A DNA stretch of 64,000 nt, taken from Calliopsis andreniformis. Taxonomy: Eukaryota > Arthropoda > Insecta > Hymenoptera > Andrenidae. The notes beneath the pieces are model-generated. The model saw nothing but the letters and a program-made list of their open reading frames with translations, was not told where the DNA came from and searched no databases. The position numbers and the translations under genes were made by a program. Shown in pieces: positions 47,802-60,710 of the stretch; positions within the stretch are counted from its first letter, which is position 1; every line of letters begins with the position of its first letter. The stretch lies in contig NC_135071.1 of NCBI RefSeq assembly GCF_051401765.1, forward strand, positions 15,168,961 through 15,232,960, read 5' to 3'.

Positions 47802-47884
47802 ATGATTCATGTTCCATGACAAGTTCTATGAAAAATATTTTCCCTAATGCTTTCGAAGTGGCTTCTTACGGGACACGAATAGTA
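47802..47884. repeat. Palindromic ~80-bp repeat, copy 4
   Basis: TGATTCATGTTCCATGACAA at the left is mirrored by CTTCTTACGGGACACGAATA at the right, with a longer AT-rich centre than the other copies. It is the most complete at the right terminus, which helps define the element ends as TACTATTCRTGTCCC and its complement. Confidence 0.6.
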
Positions 47885-49290
47885 AACGTAGTTTTATGGA
47901 GTAACGAATAATCACACTCGCGTGAGGAATTAAGAACGCCCCCGTTTTTGGGTACGCCAAACCTTGAATTCCATCCGCGAAACCGCTGACACGACGATCA
48001 CGATTACAGGGGAACACTTTCAACTCGCTGAGAGAAAAATCGATAAACGAAACGGTTTCGAAACGCTCGCGGTTACTAACTGCAGCGTGCGTACATGTGT
48101 GTCTCTGTGTGTGAATGAGACAGCAGAGATTTGAGTGAGTAGGATATGATGTGAATTCAACGACCGAAACTATTCAGGAATTTGAAGCTTCCCTGAGAGA
48201 GGGCTTTACACTGCACGTGCGCGTTTATGCAATTTTAATTTAATTTCCTGCGAGACAAACCGGATTAATCAGATTTAAGAGCGCTACGATTTTGGATTAT
48301 TCTCTACTATTGGAATATACTCTTGTTTCATTTTGTGGGTGGATCCCGATACTTTGAAGAGAAATGTGTTTTGGGGAATTACTGCTGGGGGAAGCAGCTG
48401 TTTGAAGGCACTTCATTTAGAGTAGTCATTTTAAACACAAGTGGAGAATAAAGCAGAGGAGCGAGTAGAAAGGGGAGGATCACATTAAATCAATTGGTTT
48501 TGCATCAACTATATGTATTCCATTTATTTTAGAATTAACTTGTTTTATGATTTTCGGGATCGGGTTAAGCGACAGCATTTTATCATCATACTTAACTCGT
48601 TTTAATTTTTACATATTCAAATATTCACATTTTCGAGAAAGTATGCAAAGATTCCAATCTATAAATCTCTAAATTTTCTAATATTAAAATCTCCATATAC
48701 ATACTGAACTCAAGATTTTAAATATTCAAACTGAACTTTTCAAATACACGGGGATTCAAATTTAAAACATTTGGAATAGTCAATATAGATATTTCTACAC
48801 CAAAGTTACCTCTCACTATGAGATCCATAAACGAACCAACTGTTCAACTAACGATAATGTAAATCAAAGTGCTAAGGATCCAGCGACTCTCCAAGCTCGA
48901 ATGGATTAAACACAGAAACCGTGACCAAGAGTGAGCCAAGATCAGAAACGAAAATCCCCGTCTATTTTCGAGGAAGAGAGAACGAACGCATCGTGGCAGA
49001 GCAGCTCAAGGTAAAATACAGTCGCCACGTATCTCCGTTTTCTGGCTGTGGACAAAGAGCTGCACTCCAGGCTATTTGCTCCCGTGATATTTGTAAGCCG
49101 TGTGCGAAGAACATTGCGCCTGAGCGTCCTGCTCGCGTCTGAACCGCTTCAGAGCAAGACAGAGGGATTCAAACACCACGCGAGTGATCGTGGTAATGGA
49201 TACCTCGAAATTAATGGCTCGATTCGTCGATTAAAATTATCCCTCCAATGAGCAGACTCATTCTCCAGTAAACTTTAACTGGGGGTGAAG

Positions 49291-49426
49291 AAATTGGTTA
49301 TAAGCCTCAGCCTTAGATCTGAGCGAGACATTAGCAGCACAATACAGTAGGACATCCATCATTCCTTCACCCACCTACTAATCTCTCCCTACTGTATTCA
49401 AAGAGGGAATTCGTGTGGCAACTCTG
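49291..49426. mobile_element. hAT-type MITE, truncated copy with inverted interior
   Basis: The right terminus is intact (GGGAATTCGTGTGGCAACTCTG ending at 49,426), but no matching left terminus is present. The interior (49,296-49,350) matches the 35.4-kb copy in reverse orientation, through a CAGATCTA-containing stretch and a GCTGCTAATGTCTC match on the complement. This fits a rearranged or half-deleted element. Confidence 0.6.
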
Positions 49427-49440
49427 CTAAGGGGATACCT

Positions 49441-49490
49441 AAAGCTGGGTCTACACCTAGTCAAGTATCTAAACCTGGGTCTACACCCAA
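49441..49490. repeat. Short tandem duplication, ~30-bp spacing
   Basis: AAAGCTGGGTCTACACCTAG is followed by AAACCTGGGTCTACACCCAA, directly to the right of the truncated hAT MITE. Confidence 0.7.
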
Positions 49491-52298
49491 TTTGCAAACA
49501 GTTAGCAAACTTTTTATCACCCTTACTCGATGTTTCCGCGAACACCAAGAACAATACGTAAACAGACAACTTCCAGGAAATTTAATATCCATACTGTTCG
49601 AGAACGCTTCGCAAACTCTGGTATATTTGCATTTTAACGTCAACCACGGACATTAAAAACACAGAAGACTGGAAAAAGGCAGTGGAAAGGCTGTCCTGCT
49701 CTGTTTGGAGATACTAGAGGATCGATAGGTGCAAAAAAATCCCTAGGGTCAATAGAGGGGCCTAGATCGGGGAACAATAAAGGTACCAGTCAATGACTGG
49801 CGATCAGAGAGCGTTGGGGAGAGAAGAAACCCGATTCCGCGGTACCACCTGTCGGCTATTTGTCATTCGGAGCGCATAGCTGAACGGATAATTTATCGCG
49901 GGTACTCAAGAGGAGCGGGCGTAATGGCCGCTATGATCCGCAATCGCGGCTCGGTGACTAGTGGCACGATGAATGCACAACCAGGAATCTCTTCTACGAT
50001 ACGCATAAGTCGACCAACAGCGAGGCATCGCTGTTTTACTTCCACGTGCCATTTTGGCCGCCTTATGTAACCACGATTACGTCTCCTTTCTTGTTCTTCA
50101 ATAAACACTGTACATGTATCAAACAATTCCTTTTTTTCGTCAATTTATTTGGCTCTGTTTTTGCGCATTTTATATGAAAAAGGTGAAACATCACGGAGAG
50201 AATTTAAGAGGAAAATCGATCCAAATCGTATCCATATGAAACATTTCTTTTTCGTAGATTGGGAATTTATGTATCTCATAAAACATTTCATCTTTTATGA
50301 ATTATTATTTTCCATTGATGTATGAAAGAAATTCGAATAAGATTAAATGGTATTTCTATAGAAAATGTCTTTTAACTTTTAATTCTAGGGATTAATGAAA
50401 GAGTTGTTTAATATATATTATTTCTTGGAGATTTCGTGGCGATGCTAATCCTTCCTATTATCGTCACTCTGTGCTGATATGTTCAGCTCCAAGAATAATT
50501 CCAGCGTCGTGGTTGCGCAACGAAAAGTTTCGTTACCGATTGCAGTCGTCCATCATCTTTCACTTTCTTGTGAACTTTGAACTTTCGAACCAGCGCCAAG
50601 TTCCCCGCGAAATTTTCGAGTCTAGCTGCAGCTGCAGGCGACGGACGCATTCAAATTTTACGATCAATATTTCTCGATCAAATTTGCAAGTTAATCGTTC
50701 GTCTGTCGTCAATTACGATGAACATTTATGGATCCATGAATTCGGAGATCTACTTTAAGTAAAATACAATGCTTGCATAAGGAAAATTTCACGCGCTGCA
50801 CACTTTCCCCGGATGATAAACTCGACCGGAAAAGGAAGTCGCGAAAGTGGCGAGATTCTATCGAATTTTTCGAATTCCTACCCATCCGCTTGGCAATAGT
50901 TCTCAAGCGGTTTTAGGAGCACTGAATGAACAGAGTTTCTACGATCTACGTGCACAGTTCATTCATATGGAACATAATTGGCAATGATCGTTGAACGATG
51001 AATTGCAAATATAAATCAGATTAATCACGTCGGGGAAGGTGAACTTCAAGCGAGAATAAATTGTTAACAGTGAAATTGAAAGTTGCCTCGTTCTCTCTGT
51101 TGCTCAAACGAAATTAAAAGTGATTAGAACTGCGATTGATTACTCAGGAAGCGCGATATGTAAACGAGTGAACAGTAATTCGTCGAGGATATCATTTTTC
51201 CTGTTTACATAGGACGTAATTGCAACGCAGAATTACACAGAATTAACGAGCCCTGGCTGAAAAGGGAACAGGGCTAGCCCTTAAACCCAGTTTCTATGCA
51301 TATAAAGCGTGTATTGAACATTATTGAGGGCCATGTTGCAAAGAAACGATGTCGTAGAATATAATACTGGGAATGTAAACCGAATGCACTGGCAGGAAAG
51401 GAAATTTTAAAATCTAACTATCGGGATATTCGAAGCACTTGGCTCCCATAAAAACGGGACTTAAACCCTTTCTGTCTCGGATTACTTTCCATTACCCACG
51501 AAAAAATTTGATGCACTTTCCTGGTACTAATTCACTTGAAATATTAAAGTTTATATTGAGCAAATTTTTTTCTTGGAAATTTTACTCAGAAAAGTGCAAC
51601 ACCATGTCAGTTGCCATTGACTACCATGCCAGGTATACCTGCTGGTTGCTCGGATAATGGTAGCCAGAAAATTGAAGGGGTGGTTCACTCTGATCTTAAA
51701 ATCGCGTGGGCGGAGGCGCGCGTAGAATTCTCGCGCGAAGACAGAAATGGTGATTAGGGTAAAATGCCAAAAATCTACGGCATCATCCATCAGGCATCGT
51801 TGAGTTATTGGTCGAGACGTCGGCTGTATAGCAGACGTCAAAATACGCCATTAGACGAGGCCGATTATAAATCACTCTAAGTACCACTTACATCTTCTTC
51901 GCGTAATTGTTCTAAATATACAATCACAGCTACTTCGTGTGAAAACGAAAACCGATCGGCGAGTTCGAGGAACCTAGGTGAACAATGGGAGACGATATTC
52001 GATATTTTACACTTCCTGCTTTACATTGCGTTTTAGAGTGTAACTGTAGACTGTACTTTCATTTATATGTTTGTACAACATGAAAGTTACCTCACATCTT
52101 TTGTTATAAATTTCACTGTGGAGGAACAATGGTTCTAGGAAAAATTGATTCAGAAATAAAGTTTCAGTTCTTTGATATAGGAGTTACTTTTACAAACTTC
52201 GTTTTAGTCTGATTTAATTTGTTCATATTGTAATCTTTAGAGATAAAATTTCATATTTTAGAGTAAATTTTCACACGAAAATTCTTTTTGTAATCTTT

Positions 52299-52330
52299 CC
52301 TCATAATTAAAGGGCTCCTTTTAATTGAGG
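52299..52330. repeat. Short hairpin, ~12-bp stem
   Basis: CCTCATAATTAAAGG pairs imperfectly with CCTTTTAATTGAGG across a very short turn. Confidence 0.5.
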
Positions 52331-54579
52331 ATTAAATTTAAAAATTGTTGTGTTCATTCATGTACAGTGATTATTGAATTTATATGTTATACATTTTGCG
52401 TGAAAATTGAAGAAGTTGGACAAGGGCTGGAAGAAATTCAGGAGATAAAAGAGTAAATATGCTGGAGAATTTCTTACAATTAATACAGTAGAATTGTTTC
52501 AACGATCAGTATAACCAAATAGCTTAGGTATTGTACAGTCTAGAATTTGCAATTCTACCAGCCACAGAGCCTAGTACCTACCAAGAAAGCTAAGAACAGA
52601 ACTATTACACAATACTATACTTCAAAGAAATTTCAAAGTATGTTTTAAATATACATACAGTAGGGAACAAAAGAAGGTTTCAAATTACCATTTACGTATA
52701 CGCTGCGAATTATAAAGGTGAGCGGTCTACTTGCAAGTAAAAAATCTACAAAAAATTCATTTTCTCATTTACTCTGTCTTACAGCAATTTACAATACAAA
52801 AGAAGTGATAGATTTACTTTCCTCAGATTCCTGAATACCTTCTCAATTTTACAAAATTGCGATATTCTATCATCTCTCATTTACCTTCCAACTTTCTTCT
52901 CTTCAATATCCACTCACGTATAAAACTTCAATTGCACACAATAGTACATACCAGTCTATGTACCACTACATATGCTTACATGCAATAGTTTCTCCATAAA
53001 TAACTTCGAGCCTCGAAACCAGGAATATCCCCTAAGTCAGCATAACGACTGCGCTCTCATTTGATTATTTTTTAAAATCACTATTCTCAAAGCCGAAAAG
53101 AGACGCGGAAGAGGCCTCCGCGAGGTTCAAACGCGGATCGTGCCTCGACTGCGGCCGATGTCTCGTGAACGAGAAAATTTAAGAGGGCAAGGCGGACAGT
53201 CGACTCCGCGCGGATGATTTCTTTGATCTGTCGCTTGTTCGTTTCCCCCGCGCGCTTTGCTTACACGACGTAGGCACGCTCGTCGGCGTTCGCGCGCGTA
53301 AAAGTTTTCACGTAAAAATAACGCGGCCATGCTGCAGCCAGATGCCGACGTATCATGACCTACCTTCATTCGAACGTTCTCTCTCCCTCGCTCGAGCCGC
53401 GACGCGTTCACGGGATCATTGACTGAGGAAATTATGCACCCTTTTTCCCGCTACTCTGCCCCCAGCCGCGGAATCCGATACCCTTTTCCCGCTGCTTGCA
53501 CATTTTATTCAAATTATCGCTGATTCCAGCGATAATTTCTGGGGATCTCGGCGAAATCCAAACCCTCGATTTCTGTTTCTCCTGACACGATCAAACGCAG
53601 CGAGGACTCCGCGCTCAAAGGCCGCGGATTTTTAGGTCGGGCCGAGTCCTCGAATCTGGCTTCTCGAAAGACAGCGAACTGTGATATTAATTGAAATATA
53701 TTTCCTGGTAAGCACCGTACAATCCTGACCTTTTGCTCGCCCTCCTGTCCCTCTGATTATTCAGAATAAATTACTGGGATGAAACGTGGGCGAATCGGAG
53801 CCTCGTCTCGACAATTAAAATTTTTAATTGAAATCGAAGACGCGGGGGATCCACTGAATCGACTTTGCATAATAGGGTTCGATCGCTGGCAGCAGGAAGG
53901 TGGGAAAAAGAGAGCGAATCGGCAAGAATAACAGCGAGTCGTTGAGACAGACGCGAAACGATGCATTCGGAACGCCGCGACCTAGCTAGCCCAAATCGCG
54001 GCCAGGGAAGACAAATATTATCGAACGATGCCTCATTCTGACTGAGATAATATTATCCAATTTATTTCGATCCCCCTCTCTGTTTCGATTTCAAATACTG
54101 TCTCGCTGGGAAGAATCCACCGCCATAACGACGTTCGCGCTGTCAGGGTATTACGAAACACACGATTTTCCTGATGGCTAGTCGACTGGCGAGACTACTG
54201 AGAAAAGGGGAGGTATTTAAAAAAATTTGTAAATTAACCATTAGAATATTCTTTCAAAAGGGAGCAGGAATTTTAAACGCAGCCTTCGCTTCACGTTTCG
54301 GACATTAAAAAAATGATTTTCGTGGGTATCATTCGCTGGAGGGCGAGAACGATAAAAGAGTACTCCAGGCTTCCTAGAAAAATTCTAGAGCCTGGAATAT
54401 CGGAAAAATTCTACTTGCAGTGTGGAAGAGAGTAGTATGGATATGGACTCCGAGTTCAACTTTAGGAAGAACTCGAATGAGATGGAAAGAAATTTCTGAT
54501 TCTAATAACGATGATAGGAAGTTGTGCAAATTAGTGGATGTAATGTGCAAAGTGTAGAAAGAATTTTTCTATACAGGGT

Positions 54580-54790
54580 GTTACAATATTTAAATATTCA
54601 AATTTCCTAATTTCCAAGCGTTCCAAATATGTACTATTAAAAACTTCAAATACCCTAATTTTCTAGAATTTAAACCTTCAAAATTTAAATATTCTACTAT
54701 CTAAATTTTCAAACACCTCAAAATTTATACATCCACGTTTTCAAATAGCATCTACATCCTATTACCCAGACATTCAAATCCCCAGTTTTA
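54580..54790. repeat. Degenerate AATATTCAAA low-complexity tract
   Basis: Starts after CAGGGTGTTACAATATTTAA and continues with AAATATTCAAATTTCC-like words. This is the complement of the class seen at 10.4 and 25.3 kb. The opening CAGGGTGTTACA could be a transposon end, but no partner was found. Confidence 0.55.
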
Positions 54791-57700
54791 TTTTCAAATT
54801 GTCCGAACCTGATTTATTTATATGTATTCCCCACGAAAATATTACATATATTCTTTTCATTCACCTTCCGCATAATTTAACTCCAATCCCCACAAATGCA
54901 GTACTTAATATATGCCCCTCTGCTCGCAGCAGCACCGCTCACAGATTAGCCTCGCCCAAGACGCCATCCCTCGCGCGCTTATAAATCCTTTCCTCACTTC
55001 TCACTCAAAAATGTCCCCTAAATTCCAGCGTGCAAAACAGCGCACGGAGGCCAATAATTCGTACAGACCTCTTTAACTCTCCCGCTCAGAGGTCTACGAA
55101 TAGCAGCGTACAATTTCAGACCGCACAGAAGGATCCACCGCGCCGGCGGAAAGAGTAGAATAAGCATGGCGCTAGATCAAACAGATCGGTGGGCCGCGGG
55201 GGCCGCCGAACGGCGTCGACGACGGCGATTTCGAGTAGCGTGTGCAACCAGGCCGCGGTTAGAAATTCAATGTTCTGCATTGCGGTAGGGAAGGGACACA
55301 CGACCGAGAACCGCTCTGCAACGCACCGAGAGCTTAACCCTCCCGTTTAGCTTCGGCCGCGGAACGTATTTCAGTCGCAGCGCAACCGTTCCACCATTTT
55401 TCATCGTTCGCGGGAAACGGCCAGGCCTCGTGGAAATCCCGCGACGGTGGCGTAATGATAGCCCCGCGGCGACAACGACGAATTTCGCGATGAAAAATCG
55501 GACTGCCACGCGCGGGAGGGGGGGAGATCCCCGGCAACCGTGGGGGCTTGAGTAGCCTCCTGGCCGCGATCGAGGGAAATTGTCGACGGGGTCGTTCCTC
55601 TGGCGTTTCTTGCACACAGACGATAAAAGTGCACCGAGTGCAACGCCGTGTTCGTTTTTGCATTTCTACGGTCGCCCTTTTCGCGGCGAATATTCGCGGC
55701 ACGCGATGTTTATTGAAATTTAGTTGGCGCCCTGCGCGAGAGGGAAGATGGAACGGTGTGAATAGGCGGGGCTGAGAATGTGTGGGTCTTGGAGGAAAAG
55801 TGTGGTGTTGAGATTCTGGGATAAGGGGCTCCGAGTAATTTATTCTTTTCGAGGAAATTATTTGTTGGGAGCTCGGTTATGTTAGCCTGAGCTATATTTA
55901 TGGTTACTTTGAATACATTAGTTTACTGGAGAGATAAAGAATTATTGCGATGAGGTGTATATACTCTTCTGTTTTATTTAATGCTTCGAGCTCTCTTTGT
56001 GACCCCTTTTCTTCGCATTCGCAGTAAATTAACCTTCATTAATGGCGTCACTTTGTAATATCGCTAGTGGTGACCACACGTCAATTTGACACCAAATGTC
56101 AAATACACTAATATGGAGTTATAATATTATAAGGATATTATATGGAGTCAATCTGACGACACCAATTGAAAGGGTAATACTTAGAATTTTTCCAACAAGA
56201 AATCATGAGTAAACTAGATTTTTATATAATTTCATATCTTCATAAACAGAGTTAAAAAATTATCACCTAAATAGAAATTTACTTTAGCTTTCAAATATTG
56301 TAATCTCCATTGTATTTTTCATACTTCCTGTATTTTTGAAAATTATACATACTTTACACGTTTTTATACATCTGAAATTTTCATAAATGCATAAAACTCG
56401 CAGTCTCACCGTGAATGACATTTCCACCCCCTCCCATTTTGGTTTCGTTTCGCTTCCTTCACGCAGAATATCGAAGAAAATAACTTAAAACACCTCAGTA
56501 AAGTAGAACGCAGCAAGTGTACGCATTTCCATTTCTCCAAACGTTGTTCAAAAGCATTTTCCCTCCATGTACGAGGTAACCGAATCTCGCGGCGTCAGCT
56601 AGGATATTTTCACAAGTACGATAGGAGGGAGCGATTGAAAGGAAGGAAATAGGGTAGCAGAAAAGGGAAGTCGATCGCAAAAGGGAGAATGGTGATCAGC
56701 ATTCAATTCCGCCTCTCTTACGCGCCCCCGCAGTTTTCAAGCAATTTTACTTCGAGTATTACTCGAATATGAAAACACTCTCTGAAGACATCTTCAATGG
56801 CTCAACAGTTTTGGGAAGTTTAAAGGACTCGGGAATCTTGGAAGCCTTGAAAGCTTGGAGATCTTCGAATATTACGATCCTTCAAGGAGGAAGGCATTCG
56901 CGGTATTGAATTTTAATTATTTCCCTTTCTTCGTGGAATATTCGAGCAATATTCAAAGGCAACGCGATCGATGGGTAGAAATGTGAACTAAGTGATTCGA
57001 GGCAGAGTTAGTGAGAAGGCGAATATTATATGAGACACATAATCAATTTAGGGACTATTTTCACTGTTCATGGCGGTTATTAATTATAGATTTAGGGCTT
57101 TTAAACTGTTCAGAATGAAAGACGATTTTTGACACGTGTGACGTTAAGTATGTAATAAAGAAAACTTATCGCTCTACATAATTTTGGAAATAGAATCAGA
57201 ATTGAAATTGAAAGTAAATATTTAAGAAGACAGAAGTGCATTAAATAGCATTGTAGTTAAAAACTTTAAACTCTGATATCTATAAAACCAAAATATGTGA
57301 CTTGCAATGTGACGTCACACTTGGTCAGTTCTCACCTTCTTTCGTCACACATTTGCTTAACCGAGCTCGTGAATTTTCTATACACGCCATGTATATGTCG
57401 CGTCTAGTAGTATACATGGTGTTAGATTTATTCCACGGGACGCAAGGGCTTCGACGAGGCCATCTTCCCTCGTCGTAGCATGGAAGGCAGGAGGGAAGGA
57501 AGAGGAGAGAGACGGTTATGCGAATAACTCGGTCCTGGCACCAGCGTGCTCGACTCGCTATCCCAAAACGTCCTCCCTACTGTCTCCTAGCCCACTGCTC
57601 TAACATGCCACGGCCAATTTCTGTCCCGCCGCATTTGTCTCCCTTGCCAATTGCAAACCCTCTCGCGACGGCCACGCGAAAATATGGAGAGGAGAGGCGA

Positions 57701-60571
57701 GAAAAGCGTGCTGAACGGTCGCTGCTGCGACTCGGCACGGTCACTGATCGCCACCTCGATGCTGCTCGATGCCCACTGGACGCTCAGACAGTTTATATCC
57801 AGTCATGGTTCACTGGCGGGCTTACGAGGTAAATCAGTGAGTGATTTCTGTGTCGCTGGCTTGGTATTGTCTTGAAAAGGGCTTTGGAATTTTTTCAAGA
57901 TCAAGTGTTTTTAGAGGCTCTTAGTGCTTTCCCTTTATAATAGGAAATTTTATTAGGTTACGTTATAAATGAAGGAAATTTAATAATATGAACTATTTCA
58001 AATATCATCAACTTCAAATACTGAATTAATTTGAGTACTCCTGAAAATGAACTAAGAAGAACTTAGGTCACGTTGGCTCTGAGGTGCAGAAATGTTTCAC
58101 AAGGTTTAGGGTCGTATCTGACATCTAGAACACTAATGCTATTTTACGATTTTAATTATCAGTTCATGAATTTCTCACGAATAGTGAACTTCTCAGTGAT
58201 ATTTTACAAAATACTAATACTTTATATTCTGCGATAAAATCGCGAGTCCGCATAAAGTAAGCACTGCACCCCCAAAAAAAAGAAAATCCCTCCAAGTAAG
58301 CATCTCTCTATCCGCAACGCGACAGAAAAATAACCGCATCGCCAGCGCAGGCGAATAAAGATAAACCGCAAGTAAGCACAGAGGATATATCAGGCTGTCG
58401 TCGCACGCTCCAGATCGCGTGAAATCTCTGAATCGTCTGGACCCGAAATACCTAGCCTCTTCAGCCTATGGTCCACTGTCACTGAAGCATTGTCTCTCGC
58501 GGCGAAACTGATGCGCGTCGCAGTTGATAAATCGGAGACGGAGCCCTCCTCGTCATCCATGATTTACCGCGTGAAAAATGAATGCGCCAGGGTGTGGGGT
58601 AACGCTCGATCTGTGCGCCCCATGGAACTGGGACGGGGTGGTAATTCAATACGCGTCTGTCTGTCGACGCACGCAATGGGGATGGAAGTTCCTAACTTCG
58701 TGGAGGGGTGAATCGTATCGAGAACGATCCGTGTATAATATTGTAGGTTCGATTAGATCGACATCAGCGCGACGTCACCTTGCCTGGTTATGAACAGCGA
58801 GACTGTCTCGCGTTCTTGCCGCCCCCTAATGCTGCGACAGACAGACGTGAAATCTAATAAACGAGTCGAGTAGTTTTTTGAGGGTCGAGCTCCCTTGAGG
58901 AGCAAGTTAGCGGACGATTTGGAGAGATTTGGAGACATTTGAAGACATTTGAAGAGGTTTGGAGGGATTTAGAGGCTGGAGAATTGGGAGCTGTACTTTG
59001 GGGCGTGGCGATGGATTTGAGAGGGAAAAGTGGAGACAGAGGGTGGACCGGTGATGGCTCGAGGGGAATGAGAGAAGCCTCGCTGTTCTGACAAGGTGGA
59101 ATTGACTGTTGATGTAATTAGGGAGTTGGAGGACTGATTGGAGTTATTGGGTTTGAGCATGACTGTTTGGATTTGAATGACAGGGGGGCTGTCGATATTC
59201 TGTCGAATTTGGGTATTGTTGGGATAGTATCGGGAATGAAAATGAGCTTTTAATGGCATGGTGACATCAAAAGGGGAATTTAATTAGGAAATTTGAAGAA
59301 ACGTCGATATTGAAAGCAGGGTAATTACTGATCTAATGGAGAGCTAAAAATGGATTTAGCGTTCTAAATTTGTGCACAAATAATTCCTAAAAAGAATAAA
59401 AGAAGCAGTGTTAACTTCAAAGGTGACTTCATAAAGATTCAAGCATAACTAATTTAATTTCAAAAGGAATTTTAGTCTCAAGAAAGAAAATTTAGAAATG
59501 CCCTAAAGAATTCGACTCAAATGGTTCATTGATTAGACAAAGGTAATTTTAATTAAACTTTCCTTCCAGCTTATTAGTACAGGCTTCCCTGAATCAATCT
59601 TTTCACTCAGAATGTTAGAGTGCAAGGAGGAAGCAGGAATCGATGAGCAGTAAGGATATCGAAGAACAAGAAATCAGTACCAGAAGATCGAGTAGTAGGA
59701 AGCCTGCAGGGCTTCCAAACGGAAGACTAATTTTAGTCAACAGCAGCGGGTGATCGTTAATGTTCGATTTTCGATAGCTGGATGCCTTAAAAGCCAGGCG
59801 ACAAAGATTGTGTAACTACATCGATGAATAAAACTTACCCGATTGCGTAACAAATTGGATTAATACGACTGGAAAAACTAAATTCGATTTAATGCTACCT
59901 TTCCGATCGCTCTCTTGATGAGAAGCATTTAATCTGCTGGAACCATTAAATCAGAATAACAGGCAGAGAAAAATGGAAAGAGAAGGTGAACTCCAAATAC
60001 CGAAACAACAATTTTCAGCGTAAGTACAGATTAATATAAAATCGATGTCATAACATACGATAAATGGATACTGGGATCACCGCAGGCAAAAATATAAAAT
60101 TCAGGACTGGGGAAAAAAAGGAGCATAATTGTAACAGAGATTTCATTACCAACCCCCAAAACGTATCACTCTTCCAAGTATCCTAAAATATCCCAAAAGA
60201 CTAACAGCGTTAATTCCAGAATCCTAAAGAATTAAAAGGCACCCACAATTCTAGCTCTGGAGCCAAGCAATCAGAGCCCCTCCTAATCTCCTAATTACCG
60301 TGTCGATTGGCTCCAGCTACCACGAGCCGCAGAAACACCTTGGCTCCAGCCGCGATACAGATTCTCGAGCACGAGCGAGCCAGATAGCCGACGGAGCAGG
60401 AGGAGGAAGACAGTGAGCAGACGTTATATTTAGCGCGAGCACGTGGCTGGGCATATCTCCGTGGCGAAGAAAACCTTACGGCTCTGTATGTGTGGGTACC
60501 TGTTGCCCCTGGGGACGCCCAGGCGCCTCCACCTCCTTCACCTTCCGCCTTCTCCTCCCCCGAAATCAGCA
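54791..60571. other. Gene-free stretch with a strong CpG island
   Basis: 55,100-55,750 is a CpG island open in several frames on both strands, and could be an unassigned promoter. 57,518-57,875 has two overlapping plus frames ending at TTACGAG before GTAAAT, a donor-like site, but no recognised product. A short palindrome (ACGCCATGTATA / TATACATGGTGT) lies at 57,383-57,422. Confidence 0.45.
58916..58981. repeat. Purine-rich minisatellite, ~11-bp unit
   Basis: Copies of GATTTGGAGA / CATTTGAAGA run for about 65 bp. Confidence 0.7.
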
Positions 60572-60710
60572 GAAATCCAAGCCACCAGAACGTGGACCCT
60601 CGAGCGGCTGTGCCTTGGCCCCGAGCCAAACCTCGTGCCCAGTTTCCACGACGAGTTTCGTCGAAAGGCGAGAGGACGGCTCTTTTTACTTGCTCGTCAC
60701 CAGCGGGCAG
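60572..60710 (+). CDS. Possible internal exon, frame ambiguous, function unknown
   Basis: A pyrimidine-rich tract (60,527-60,560) ends in ATCAGCAG and could be an acceptor. About 139 nt later GCGGGCAG precedes GTGTAC, a weak donor; another possible donor, CGCAAGG followed by GTGAAAG, lies near 60,760. All three plus frames are open between these points. One reads ...TTSFVERREDGSFYLLVTSG and another ...LVPSFHDEFRRKARGRLFLL; both look protein-like and rich in G/C third positions. The minus strand is open too, which weakens the case, because GC-rich DNA suppresses stops on every frame. No known domain is recognised. Expression or cross-species conservation would be needed to choose a frame or dismiss it. 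Confidence 0.18.

Larger units (their letters stand above)
47885..54579. other. Gene-free stretch
   Basis: Contains the truncated hAT MITE (49.3 kb), a low-complexity tract (48.6 kb), a hairpin (52.3 kb) and a CpG-rich patch (53.1-53.65 kb). No supported exon. Confidence 0.5.

Noticed and set aside
55267..55702. Three overlapping minus-strand frames of 80-122 codons
   Set aside because: All frames are open because of CpG richness; no preferred frame, splice context or domain.
57518..57875. Two plus-strand frames ending near a donor-like GAGGTAAAT
   Set aside because: Neither frame shows a recognisable product, and no acceptor or promoter could be tied to them.
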